Shown here in pieces: positions 21,758-30,315 of a DNA stretch of 64,000 nt. Position 1 is the first letter of the stretch. Every line of letters starts with the position of its first letter. Where the stretch lies: NCBI GenBank assembly GCA_020631105.1, contig JAHDHW010000002.1, forward strand, positions 96,308 through 160,307, read 5' to 3'. A program made the translations under genes and the position numbers. The DNA is from Saprospiraceae bacterium (GTDB lineage Bacteria > Bacteroidota > Bacteroidia > Chitinophagales > Saprospiraceae). Below the pieces are notes generated by a model. That model ran no database searches. It saw nothing but the letters and a program-made list of their open reading frames with translations, and had not been told where the DNA came from.

Positions 21758-23044
21758 ATGAATGCAACTCTAATCACGGTTGGCGATGAAATATTAATTG
21801 GTCAAATAGTGGATACGAACTCGGCCTGGATGGGGCAAGAACTTAACTTGCGAGGAATAAAAATTCAGGAAATCAGAAGTATCAGTGATGAGCATGATGA
21901 TATTATTAGAGCTATTCAGGCAAGTTTTGAAACCTCAGATTTGATCTTAATGACCGGAGGATTAGGTCCGACCAAAGATGATATTACCAAGAAGGCAATT
22001 TCAGATTATTATGGAGTTGGAATGACGTTTCATACTCCAACCTTTGAACGGATTGAACGATTCTTTGAAAAGTTGGGACGTAGTACTACACCGGCACACC
22101 GTGAGCAATGTTATATGCCGACCAATGCCACTTTGCTTCAAAACAAAATGGGATCTGCCCCCGGAATGTGGTTTGATGAAGGAGGGAAAGTATTAATCTC
22201 TATGCCTGGAGTACCTTACGAAATGAAAAGTATCATGACAGATGAGGTTTTTCCAAGGCTGAAAGAAAGATTTGTAACTAAACCAATAGCACACCGAACG
22301 ATCCTTACCATTGGAGAGGGGGAATCCAGGATTGCTGCAAAAATTGAAGCCTTCGAAGAGCAGTTACCAGATGGTATGAAACTAGCCTACCTTCCTGGTT
22401 TAGGTATGGTGCGCTTACGTTTGTCCGCAACAGGGGAAGACAAAGTTGTGTTACATGAGTTACTGGACGAAAAAGTAAAGGAAATCCATGCCATTATCCC
22501 ACATCTTATATTTGGTTACGAGACCCAGACTATTGAAGAGGTTGTCGGGGAATTGCTAAAGCAAAATGGCAAAACTCTTGGGACCGCAGAAAGCTGTACA
22601 GGGGGTTATTTGGCTCACCGGATTACTAGTATAGCAGGGTCTTCTGCCTACTTCAGCGGAAGCATTGTGGCCTACGCCAATCAGATAAAAGAATCGCATC
22701 TAAACGTCTCTGCAGATACCCTTAAAACTCATGGTGCGGTAAGTAAAGAAACAGTGGTTGAAATGGTGCAAGGAGCACTGACTGCTTTGGGAACGGATAT
22801 AGCGATATCAGTTTCTGGTATTGCCGGACCTGGAGGAGGTACACCAGATAAACCGGTAGGAACTATCTGGTTGGCAGTAGGAGATCAACAAAGGATTAAT
22901 ACCTATAAATTGAATTTAGGGAAAGATCGCCTTAAGAATATCCAATATACTGCAAATGTGGCGTTTAATATGATTCGAAAATTTATTTTGACGGAAAATT
23001 CTTCAAAAACAGTAGCTGAAATATCAGGTGATTTGACAGAATAA
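21758..23044 (+). CDS. cinA: CinA-family protein (MoCF-like domain plus C-terminal amidase domain)
   Basis: 'MNATLITVGDEILIGQIVDTNSAWMGQEL', 'LMTGGLGPTKDDITKKAI', C-terminal 'LGTAESCTGGYLAHRITSIAGSSAYF'. Confidence 0.95.
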   Translation: MNATLITVGDEILIGQIVDTNSAWMGQELNLRGIKIQEIRSISDEHDDIIRAIQASFETSDLILMTGGLGPTKDDITKKAISDYYGVGMTFHTPTFERIERFFEKLGRSTTPAHREQCYMPTNATLLQNKMGSAPGMWFDEGGKVLISMPGVPYEMKSIMTDEVFPRLKERFVTKPIAHRTILTIGEGESRIAAKIEAFEEQLPDGMKLAYLPGLGMVRLRLSATGEDKVVLHELLDEKVKEIHAIIPHLIFGYETQTIEEVVGELLKQNGKTLGTAESCTGGYLAHRITSIAGSSAYFSGSIVAYANQIKESHLNVSADTLKTHGAVSKETVVEMVQGALTALGTDIAISVSGIAGPGGGTPDKPVGTIWLAVGDQQRINTYKLNLGKDRLKNIQYTANVAFNMIRKFILTENSSKTVAEISGDLTE

Positions 23045-23279
23045 ATGCTTGCTATTTAAAGGTTTATGCCAAATAAACGATTTGGTATAAGTGTAATCTT
23101 CAAAACACTTCATCGTCGGTTACCGTAAAACAGACTTTGAAGAAGGAAAGCAAGATTACATTTGATGGTCAGGGACAAACAAAAATGTCTTCCACTCCTA
23201 CATTTTGAACATAAAACCCGTAATTTTGTGGGCGTAAAACCTAACCAAATTAATTTTAAACCAAATTTAAAAGAACTAA

Positions 23280-24638
23280 ATGGCACAAGTTGAACTCATT
23301 ATGCCCAAAATGGGCGAAAGTATCATGGAAGCCACTATCCTTAAATGGGTCAAGCAGGTTGGCGACCAAGTAGAGGTAGATGAAACTATCCTTGAAATTG
23401 CTACTGATAAGGTTGATAGCGAAGTGCCTTCGCCTATAAGTGGTACAATCGCTAAAATACTTTTTGAGGAAAATGATGTTGTTGAGATCGGTAAGGTGAT
23501 TGCGATAATTGCAACGGAGGGAGAAGAGGTTGCAGCACCGACGGAGTCCTCTTCAGCGGACGTTTCTGACAGTAGCAAAAGCGAATCGTCAGGAGCATCA
23601 GCGAATAAAAATGGAAAACACTCGGTTCCAAGCTCAAGCCCACAACCACAAGTGGCAATGACGACAACAGTGCCGCCGGTAAGCACCTCTAATGGATCTG
23701 GGAATCGCTTTTATTCTCCACTTGTTAAAAATATAGCTAAAGAGGAAAATATAAGTGTTGCAGAGTTGGAAACTGTTCCAGGTAGTGGAAAAGATGGCAG
23801 AGTGACAAAGAATGATATTTTAGCCTATTTGTCTAATCGGACAGCTACACCAAACGTCCAAAATATAAGTACTAATCCAGTAGCTACAAAAGCTTCTTCT
23901 AGCCCAAGCGCTTCAGTAAGTGTAAGCGGTTCTACAGAAATCGTAGAGATGGATCGTATGCGTAAGCTGATTGCGGATCATATGGTAATGTCAAAGCATA
24001 CCTCGCCTCATGTTACTTCTTTTATAGAGGTTGATGTAACTAACATTGTCAACTGGCGTAATAGGGTAAAGGCTTCTTTCCAACAATCAAATGGAGAGAA
24101 AATAACCTTTACTCCAATATTCATAGAAGCGGTCGCAAAGGCGATCAAAGATTTTCCAATGATTAATGTTTCTGTTGATGGAACCAAAATCATTGTTAAA
24201 AAAGACATAAATATTGGGATGGCTGCGGCTTTACCATCAGGAAATCTGATTGTTCCCGTTATTAAAGGGGCTGATCAGATGAATTTACTCGGCTTAACGA
24301 AGTCCGTAAATGATCTGGCTAAAAGAGCCAGAGAAAATAAATTGAAACCGGAAGAGATCCAAGGAGGAACTTTCACTTTGACGAATGTTGGAACTTTCGG
24401 TAATGTTATGGGGACACCCATCATTAATCAACCACAAGTTGCTATCCTTGCAGTAGGAGCAATTCGAAAGAAACCTGCTGTCGTTGAGACAGAGTATGGG
24501 GACTTAATTGCGGTTCGACAAATGATGTTTATGTCCTTGTCTTATGACCACCGTGTAGTGGATGGATTCCTGGGAGGATCATTCTTACGTAGAGTAGGAG
24601 ATTACCTGGAAGCATTCGATCACAAGCAGACTATCTGA
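23280..24638 (+). CDS. Dihydrolipoamide acyltransferase (2-oxo acid dehydrogenase E2)
   Basis: Lipoyl domain 'LEIATDKVDSEVPSP', peripheral-subunit-binding domain, catalytic 'SYDHRVVDGFLGGSFL'. Confidence 0.95.
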   Translation: MAQVELIMPKMGESIMEATILKWVKQVGDQVEVDETILEIATDKVDSEVPSPISGTIAKILFEENDVVEIGKVIAIIATEGEEVAAPTESSSADVSDSSKSESSGASANKNGKHSVPSSSPQPQVAMTTTVPPVSTSNGSGNRFYSPLVKNIAKEENISVAELETVPGSGKDGRVTKNDILAYLSNRTATPNVQNISTNPVATKASSSPSASVSVSGSTEIVEMDRMRKLIADHMVMSKHTSPHVTSFIEVDVTNIVNWRNRVKASFQQSNGEKITFTPIFIEAVAKAIKDFPMINVSVDGTKIIVKKDINIGMAAALPSGNLIVPVIKGADQMNLLGLTKSVNDLAKRARENKLKPEEIQGGTFTLTNVGTFGNVMGTPIINQPQVAILAVGAIRKKPAVVETEYGDLIAVRQMMFMSLSYDHRVVDGFLGGSFLRRVGDYLEAFDHKQTI

Positions 24639-24798
24639 GAAACAGCCATTAATTCGAGTACTAGGCAAATAAACTGAAAACTAAAAAGCATTTCATTTGC
24701 CTTCAGTAATCGGTATTTTCGTTTGACTCCGTCTATTCGCAATGAATAACGCGTTCAATCGTTTTATAACTGTTGTTTAGCGATTCAAAGGCTTAATT

Positions 24799-27006
24799 AT
24801 GTTTCTACGTTTAGGTGTTCTTTTAGTCTTGTTTTTAGGGTGTAGCTTGTCTGTCAACGGCCAATCTATCAAAAAACTCAAATCTGAGGCGGATGCTTTT
24901 TTCAAGCATGAGAAGTACAGTCGTGCACTGGCTAAGTATTATAGCGTGCAATACCGTAAACCTGATGATATGGGTGTGCGCACCCGAATAGGAGCGTGCA
25001 GTTACTATACAAATAAACCAGAGCAGGCTAAAAAGTATCTTCATTACGTATTGGAGAATGATAAAAGCCCAAGCGCCGAAACCTATCTTTATTTGGCTAA
25101 AACTTATCAGGGAGAGCTAAACTTCTCTGAAGCCATAAAGTTCTATAAATTCTACCTTCGAAATATTAAAGAAAATCATAAAGATCGAAACTGGGTGAAG
25201 GCCGAAATTCGTCGATGCGCCAGTGGGCTGAGATTAGTGGCTAAAGATCAGTTAGCTATTGTGGAAAACCTGGGAGAAACGGTGAATGGGCCAGGGGATG
25301 ATTTTGCACCGATGCTTAGCCCTAATTTTGGAGATAAAATTTATTTCAGTTCGGCAAGACCCGGAAATCGTGGCGGATTAAGAGATGAGAAAGGTTTGCG
25401 CGATGAGCAATTTGGTAATTATAAAGCAGATATGTTTTCTACTCAGGTAGTAAACGGAGCATGGACAGCTACCTCACCACTAAATCCTATGTTGAATAGT
25501 GCACGACATGAAGTTATTCTTGGATTTGGGGAAGGCGGTAAACTGCTGCATTACTTCAAAGGGCCAACTCTTTTTAGTGGAGAGCTTCTGGTAGATACCT
25601 TTAAAGTTGATGCGACTGGTCCAAATAGTGGTTATTTAAATAGCCCTATGAATGGAGAAATGGGTGATGGAGCACCTTTCTTTGTTAATGATTCTACGAT
25701 TATTTTTTCCAGCTTCAGAGAAGGTGGCTTCGGAGGGCGTGACCTTTATATAACGGAGTATTCTTATACTGGACAATGGTCAAGACCTTTGAATCTTGGT
25801 CCGATAATCAATTCGCCTTATGACGAAACCACACCGTTTCTGAGTCAGGATGGCCGAACGCTATACTTTAGCTCCAATGGTATCAATAGCATGGGGGGGC
25901 TTGATGTATTTAAATCTACCTTTGATGATTTTAAAGAGCAATGGTCGACGCCTGAAAATGTGGGAATTCCAATTAACTCAGCGGCTGACGATGCTTACTT
26001 TAAGTTGACCCATGATGGATATAAAGGGTTCTTCTCCAGCGATAGAATAGATGGGGAGGGAATGCGAGATATTTACGTAGCGTATTTCAGATCGCCTAAC
26101 CGGGAGCAATTAGTGGCAATGACACCTGCGCTTTTTTCTGAGGTGCGGGATTATAAATCGCAAAAACAGAGCGGAGTATCTGTTGCGATGGAGACTCCGA
26201 AATCAGAGATTGGGACGGTTTCAACCATTACCTCCCGGACCTATACAGAGGATGAGATTACGGAGTATAAGTTTAAGCCTTTGTTTTATAATAAGGACGA
26301 GCAGGTTTTGACGATTACAAATACTCAGGAATTAAATAAGATAGCACGTCTACTTATTCAGTATCCACAATTACGACTCGTAATTACAAGTAATTCTGAT
26401 GGAGGTACGCCAAAGAATTTTGATCTATATTTTTCATTAAAGCGTGGAGAAGAGGTTGCAACATATTTGACGGGACATGGAGTTAAGCCCAGCAGTATTA
26501 CGATAAAAGGTTGTGGGATTAATTATCCAATTGCAAAGATTGAGACGGAATCAGGCTTTAATGCACAAGCACTTCGCCTAAATCGACGGATAGACCTTGA
26601 TGTTTTGAATACAACAGGCCTGCCTATTCGGATTAAAAAAGAGGAACCTGTCGTTAATAAAAGAATTGAAAGTAAGTCTGATGACTATTATCGTACGGCC
26701 ATTCAAGGCCTCTCATATAAAGTACAAGTAGCAGCAATTAAGCAAATGTACAATGGCAACATCTTAAAGGATTATCCTGATCCTATGGTTGAAATGAGAG
26801 GAGAAGACGAATACTATAAATATACGGTCGGGCTTTACCAGACTTTTTCGTCAGCTAATGAGTTACGCAAAGATCTTATTCGCCAGGGGGTGACCGATGC
26901 ATTTATCGTACCTTATGTGAATGGAGTCCGTGTAAATAAGGACGACTCTAAAATCTATTCAGCAGCCTATCCTGATCTTCTCAATTTTTTGGAAAAGACA
27001 GAGTAA
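24799..27006 (+). CDS. TPR / PD40 beta-propeller / OmpA-like / SPOR-like outer-membrane protein
   Basis: N-terminal TPR-like repeats, WD40-like PD40 ('IIFSSFREGGFGGRDLYITEY', 'DGRTLYFSSNGINSMGGLDVF'), OmpA-like 'ARLLIQYPQLRLVITSNSDGGTPKNFDLYFSLKRGEEVATYL', C-terminal SPOR-like 'SYKVQVAAIKQMYNG...YYKYTVGLYQTFSSANELRKDL'. Confidence 0.85.
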   Translation: MFLRLGVLLVLFLGCSLSVNGQSIKKLKSEADAFFKHEKYSRALAKYYSVQYRKPDDMGVRTRIGACSYYTNKPEQAKKYLHYVLENDKSPSAETYLYLAKTYQGELNFSEAIKFYKFYLRNIKENHKDRNWVKAEIRRCASGLRLVAKDQLAIVENLGETVNGPGDDFAPMLSPNFGDKIYFSSARPGNRGGLRDEKGLRDEQFGNYKADMFSTQVVNGAWTATSPLNPMLNSARHEVILGFGEGGKLLHYFKGPTLFSGELLVDTFKVDATGPNSGYLNSPMNGEMGDGAPFFVNDSTIIFSSFREGGFGGRDLYITEYSYTGQWSRPLNLGPIINSPYDETTPFLSQDGRTLYFSSNGINSMGGLDVFKSTFDDFKEQWSTPENVGIPINSAADDAYFKLTHDGYKGFFSSDRIDGEGMRDIYVAYFRSPNREQLVAMTPALFSEVRDYKSQKQSGVSVAMETPKSEIGTVSTITSRTYTEDEITEYKFKPLFYNKDEQVLTITNTQELNKIARLLIQYPQLRLVITSNSDGGTPKNFDLYFSLKRGEEVATYLTGHGVKPSSITIKGCGINYPIAKIETESGFNAQALRLNRRIDLDVLNTTGLPIRIKKEEPVVNKRIESKSDDYYRTAIQGLSYKVQVAAIKQMYNGNILKDYPDPMVEMRGEDEYYKYTVGLYQTFSSANELRKDLIRQGVTDAFIVPYVNGVRVNKDDSKIYSAAYPDLLNFLEKTE

Positions 27007-27158
27007 TAGGACCATTTCTCTCTAATTTCATTCGCATTTAAGTTTGAATTAGTCTTAAAAAACCTCATCTTCGTTCGTGCTTAACACGAAGCAGACAGGG
27101 CACCTATACACCTTTTGGATAAATACATGTCCATCCTTCATACTATATCAACAGGCGA

Positions 27159-27725
27159 ATGGCAAACAATATGGGAACGATTGAGTTTTTTAAAGAAAGT
27201 ATCAAGAATCTTCGGACAGTAGGGACCCTTACTCGTAGTTCAAAATCTTTATGCAAGGCAATGATCAAGCATGTTGATTTTAAAACGGCTAATGTCATTG
27301 TTGAATTAGGTGCTGGTGATGGTGTAATTACAAAGCATATCCTTAAAAAAATGAAAAAGGATGCGAAGTTACTGAGCTTTGAAGTGAATGCTGAGTTCTG
27401 TAAACAACTTCGAGCGATTAATGACCCTAGATTAGTTGTGGTAGAGGATTCGGCAGAATACCTCGAACGTTATATGAAAGAAAATAACTGGAGTGAGATT
27501 GATGCAGTGATTTCTGCTATTCCATTCGTAGCTTTGCCGGACGAACTCGGCTTAATGATAATTGGAGAATGTAAACGCTTCTTAAAGAAAGGCGGCTTGT
27601 TTATCCAGGTACATTATTCATTATTGGCTAAAAAACTTTACCAAAAAGTCTTTGGTAATGTTGATGTTAACTTTGCCCCATTAAATATCCCCCCAGCCTT
27701 CGTTCTTGTAAGTGAAAAACGGTAA
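27159..27725 (+). CDS. SAM-dependent methyltransferase (phospholipid N-methyltransferase / KsgA-like fold)
   Basis: 'VIVELGAGDGVITKHILKKM', 'DAVISAIPFVALPDE'. Confidence 0.8.
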   Translation: MANNMGTIEFFKESIKNLRTVGTLTRSSKSLCKAMIKHVDFKTANVIVELGAGDGVITKHILKKMKKDAKLLSFEVNAEFCKQLRAINDPRLVVVEDSAEYLERYMKENNWSEIDAVISAIPFVALPDELGLMIIGECKRFLKKGGLFIQVHYSLLAKKLYQKVFGNVDVNFAPLNIPPAFVLVSEKR

Positions 27726-27741
27726 TTCCAATTTATTCCTT

Positions 27742-28638
27742 TTACTGGTCAATGATTAAACATTTAAGAGGGCTTAAGTCTTTTATGGTTTGTGTTATAT
27801 CACTACTGATGCCTAATAAAAAACCTCCTCCTCCTGCGCCACAAAGTTTAATTTTATAATGCTCCGCGTCTAAGCTTTGCTCCCAAATATTTTTTATATT
27901 CTCAGGTATCATGGCCTCGAAAAACTTCCATTGCAATCGGCTGATGGCCTCTATACAACCGAATAAATTTTCTCCGTCCTGCTCTATAGTTTGACGTATT
28001 GCACTACGATTCAATGGTGTCATTTGGTTATTAATCATCTGGCGGAATGCTGCGCTTGTTTCGTAGTTTTGGATGTAGTGTTTTACAAGCGGCGCCGTTT
28101 CCCGGGGGAAGCCGGTGTCCAGTAAGAAAAAAGAGAAGCCATCAATATACTTCGGAAATTGTACTTGCGTTACTGCTCCTTCATCAAGTTTAATGGCAGT
28201 GTTTGTATAACATACTAAAGGGTCAAAACCAGAGCTTTTACCATGGAAAAAGCTTTCAATGGAACCAAGAATCTGCTTGAGTTCATTTAGATTTAAATGA
28301 TCCGGCTTTATGTAATATTGATCAAAGACTGCAGCAGTGACTGCCCCTGAACTACCTACGCCATATCCAATTGGAAGGTTTGAGTTGAAATAAAGCCCTT
28401 TATCCAAATCCTTTTGAAATAGCGATGCTTGATATTCGATTCCATCAATGGATAAGCCCTTGCAATAAGCATGAAATGCGTTGAAGATCTGAGCTTGCAT
28501 TGCTGCCAGCGAATCATTATAATCCCAATGGCCACTGTATAGTTCTGTAGGCCGAGCTAGGGCAGGAGAGCCATGGATGAGCGCATGCTCGCCAAAGAGT
28601 AATACTTTTCCAAAATACTTTTTACCGGTGTCAGGCAT
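27742..28638 (-). CDS. GHMP kinase (mevalonate kinase-like)
   Basis: 'GKVLLFGEHALIHGSPALA', 'LPIGYGVGSSGAVTAAVF', 'IKLCGAGGGGFLLG'. Confidence 0.88.
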   Translation of the reverse strand: MPDTGKKYFGKVLLFGEHALIHGSPALARPTELYSGHWDYNDSLAAMQAQIFNAFHAYCKGLSIDGIEYQASLFQKDLDKGLYFNSNLPIGYGVGSSGAVTAAVFDQYYIKPDHLNLNELKQILGSIESFFHGKSSGFDPLVCYTNTAIKLDEGAVTQVQFPKYIDGFSFFLLDTGFPRETAPLVKHYIQNYETSAAFRQMINNQMTPLNRSAIRQTIEQDGENLFGCIEAISRLQWKFFEAMIPENIKNIWEQSLDAEHYKIKLCGAGGGGFLLGISSDITQTIKDLSPLKCLIIDQ

Positions 28639-28648
28639 CGATTAAAGT

Positions 28649-29164
28649 TTATAAGTTTTCTACCATATCGCTATAGGAGCAATCTAGTAAATCTTCTTCC
28701 TTAATTCCAAGTAGAGACATAAAATGTTCACATTGCTGTAGTAGTTTTTTCTTGCCAATACTTCCGTCTTTGTCAATCGCTTCAATTTCTACAAAGGAAC
28801 CTAAGGTCTGTACTTCGTCCACATGAAACTTAACATTATCAATAAAATAAATTGATCTTTGTTTATCTACAATTTTCCAGGTGTCTAATACTTTGCTCAA
28901 TACCTCTTTTAAAGCTGCACCTTCTTTTGAACGGTAAAGCGCAACTTCCGAGGCTTTTGGGCCACTTTGATTTGGACGATCATAATGAATCAAAGAATTT
29001 TCAATATTCCCTTCTCTTAATTTTAGCCGCCCTTTGTCAACTTTAAAATAAGTGTCGATCTGATGATCTGTTCCAATGAATCGGGCATTTTGCTGTTCAA
29101 GAATCTTCCGTACCTGATCGGGCGTATTGCATCTTGCTTTGATCTCAATATTTAGAATAGGCAT
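28649..29164 (-). CDS. CYTH-domain protein (class IV adenylate cyclase-like)
   Basis: 'NIEIKARCNTPDQVRKILEQQ', 'QIDTYFKVDKGRLKLREG', 'FVEIEAID'. Confidence 0.85.
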   Translation of the reverse strand: MPILNIEIKARCNTPDQVRKILEQQNARFIGTDHQIDTYFKVDKGRLKLREGNIENSLIHYDRPNQSGPKASEVALYRSKEGAALKEVLSKVLDTWKIVDKQRSIYFIDNVKFHVDEVQTLGSFVEIEAIDKDGSIGKKKLLQQCEHFMSLLGIKEEDLLDCSYSDMVENL

Positions 29165-29253
29165 AAAGTGATTTTTATCGCGGTAAGATCACAAAACCTT
29201 TTTACATTATTGAAAGCTTAAAGAATATAATTTCCTTTAAGAAGGATAGGGTT

Positions 29254-29297
29254 AAAAAAATAGCGTCTTATAAAACCTTATAAGACGCTATTTTTTT
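29254..29297. terminator. Strong bidirectional hairpin terminator
   Basis: AAAAAAATAGCGTCTTATAA-AACC-TTATAAGACGCTATTTTTTT, perfect stem, between 28649-29164(-) and 29326-30084(-). Confidence 0.9.
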
Positions 29298-29325
29298 AAG
29301 TTTAATTACAGCTAATTACAGCTAA

Positions 29326-30084
29326 TTACTTGATAATTAGTTTATGATTTGCAGTTAAGTTTCCTTGGGTAGTCTTAATCAAATAGGAGCCAGAAGAAAG
29401 ACTATTCAAATTAATTTGGATGTTATTGAAGCCAGTAACAACAGCGGAGTTAACGCGTAAAACTTCCTTACCCATCAAATCAAATATTTGTATCATTAGC
29501 TCGTCTTCACTAATTGATTGATAATCAAGATTTACAAAATCTTGTTTTGTTGGATTTGGATATATAGAACTACCAACCTGGCCGTTTTTGATTTCTACAA
29601 CAATCACTTCACTTAGGTTAGAATGACCATCAAAATCTACCTGGTTAAGACGGTAATAGTTTTTCCCATCTTTGGGTTGAACTAAAAGCTCGTAATTCTT
29701 TTGAGAAATGGAATTCCCATAACCTTCCACAAAGGAAATTGCTTCCCAATCGAGGCCATTAGTAGTGTGCTGAATTTCAAACCCTCTGTTATTAATTTCA
29801 GATGCTGTTGACCATATTAGCTTAATTCCGTTTCTTTCTTGCTTAAATTGAAAGTTAGAAAGTTCTACAGGTGCAGCTATTTGCCAAGTACAGTTGTTGG
29901 CGGCGTTACAATCAGCTTCTGTTGTTATATTCGCACAATTATTATTATTGCCATCGGCAACACAGATTCCTTGTGCGTTAACATTAACAGAAGACAGAGA
30001 TAGAATTAAAAATAGAGAAAAAAGAAAAGGTAAAGCTTTTTGGCTTTTGGGGAATAAGTTAAAAGAGGAGTAAACTTTTTTCAT
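29326..30084 (-). CDS. Small secreted protein with T9SS type A C-terminal sorting domain
   Basis: Signal peptide, four-Cys segment 'ICVADGNNNNCANITTEADCNAANNCTW', C-terminal 'SSIYPNPTKQDFVNL...IQIFDLMGKEVLRV...LSSGSYLIKTTQGNLTANHKLIIK'. Confidence 0.9.
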   Translation of the reverse strand: MKKVYSSFNLFPKSQKALPFLFSLFLILSLSSVNVNAQGICVADGNNNNCANITTEADCNAANNCTWQIAAPVELSNFQFKQERNGIKLIWSTASEINNRGFEIQHTTNGLDWEAISFVEGYGNSISQKNYELLVQPKDGKNYYRLNQVDFDGHSNLSEVIVVEIKNGQVGSSIYPNPTKQDFVNLDYQSISEDELMIQIFDLMGKEVLRVNSAVVTGFNNIQINLNSLSSGSYLIKTTQGNLTANHKLIIK

Positions 30085-30303
30085 GAGTGTTGTTTTAATG
30101 AATTAGAATAATGAGTGTAATAATTCTTATTAGATTCTCAATATTTCGAATTGAAGTTTAGAATTATTTGCAAAGTCACTATGAAGATAGGGAAATATTT
30201 ATAATTAATATAATTGTTTATAGTATGACATTGGGGCGATTGTTTCTAATTTAGATTATAGCTTTTCAATCATTGATAATAAGGAAAGCCATTTATTTTA
30301 ATT

Positions 30304-30311
30304 TATCTTTG
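30304..30311 (+). promoter_or_regulatory. Bacteroidota -7 promoter element (TAnnTTTG) immediately upstream of mfd
   Basis: TATCTTTG-CGCC-GTG; only 4 nt separate the element from the mfd start codon. Confidence 0.65.
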
Positions 30312-30315
30312 CGCC

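Noticed and set aside
23276-23686. 136-aa minus-strand ORF over the E2 N-terminus
   Set aside because: Shadow of the lipoyl domain and Ser-rich linker; no domain.
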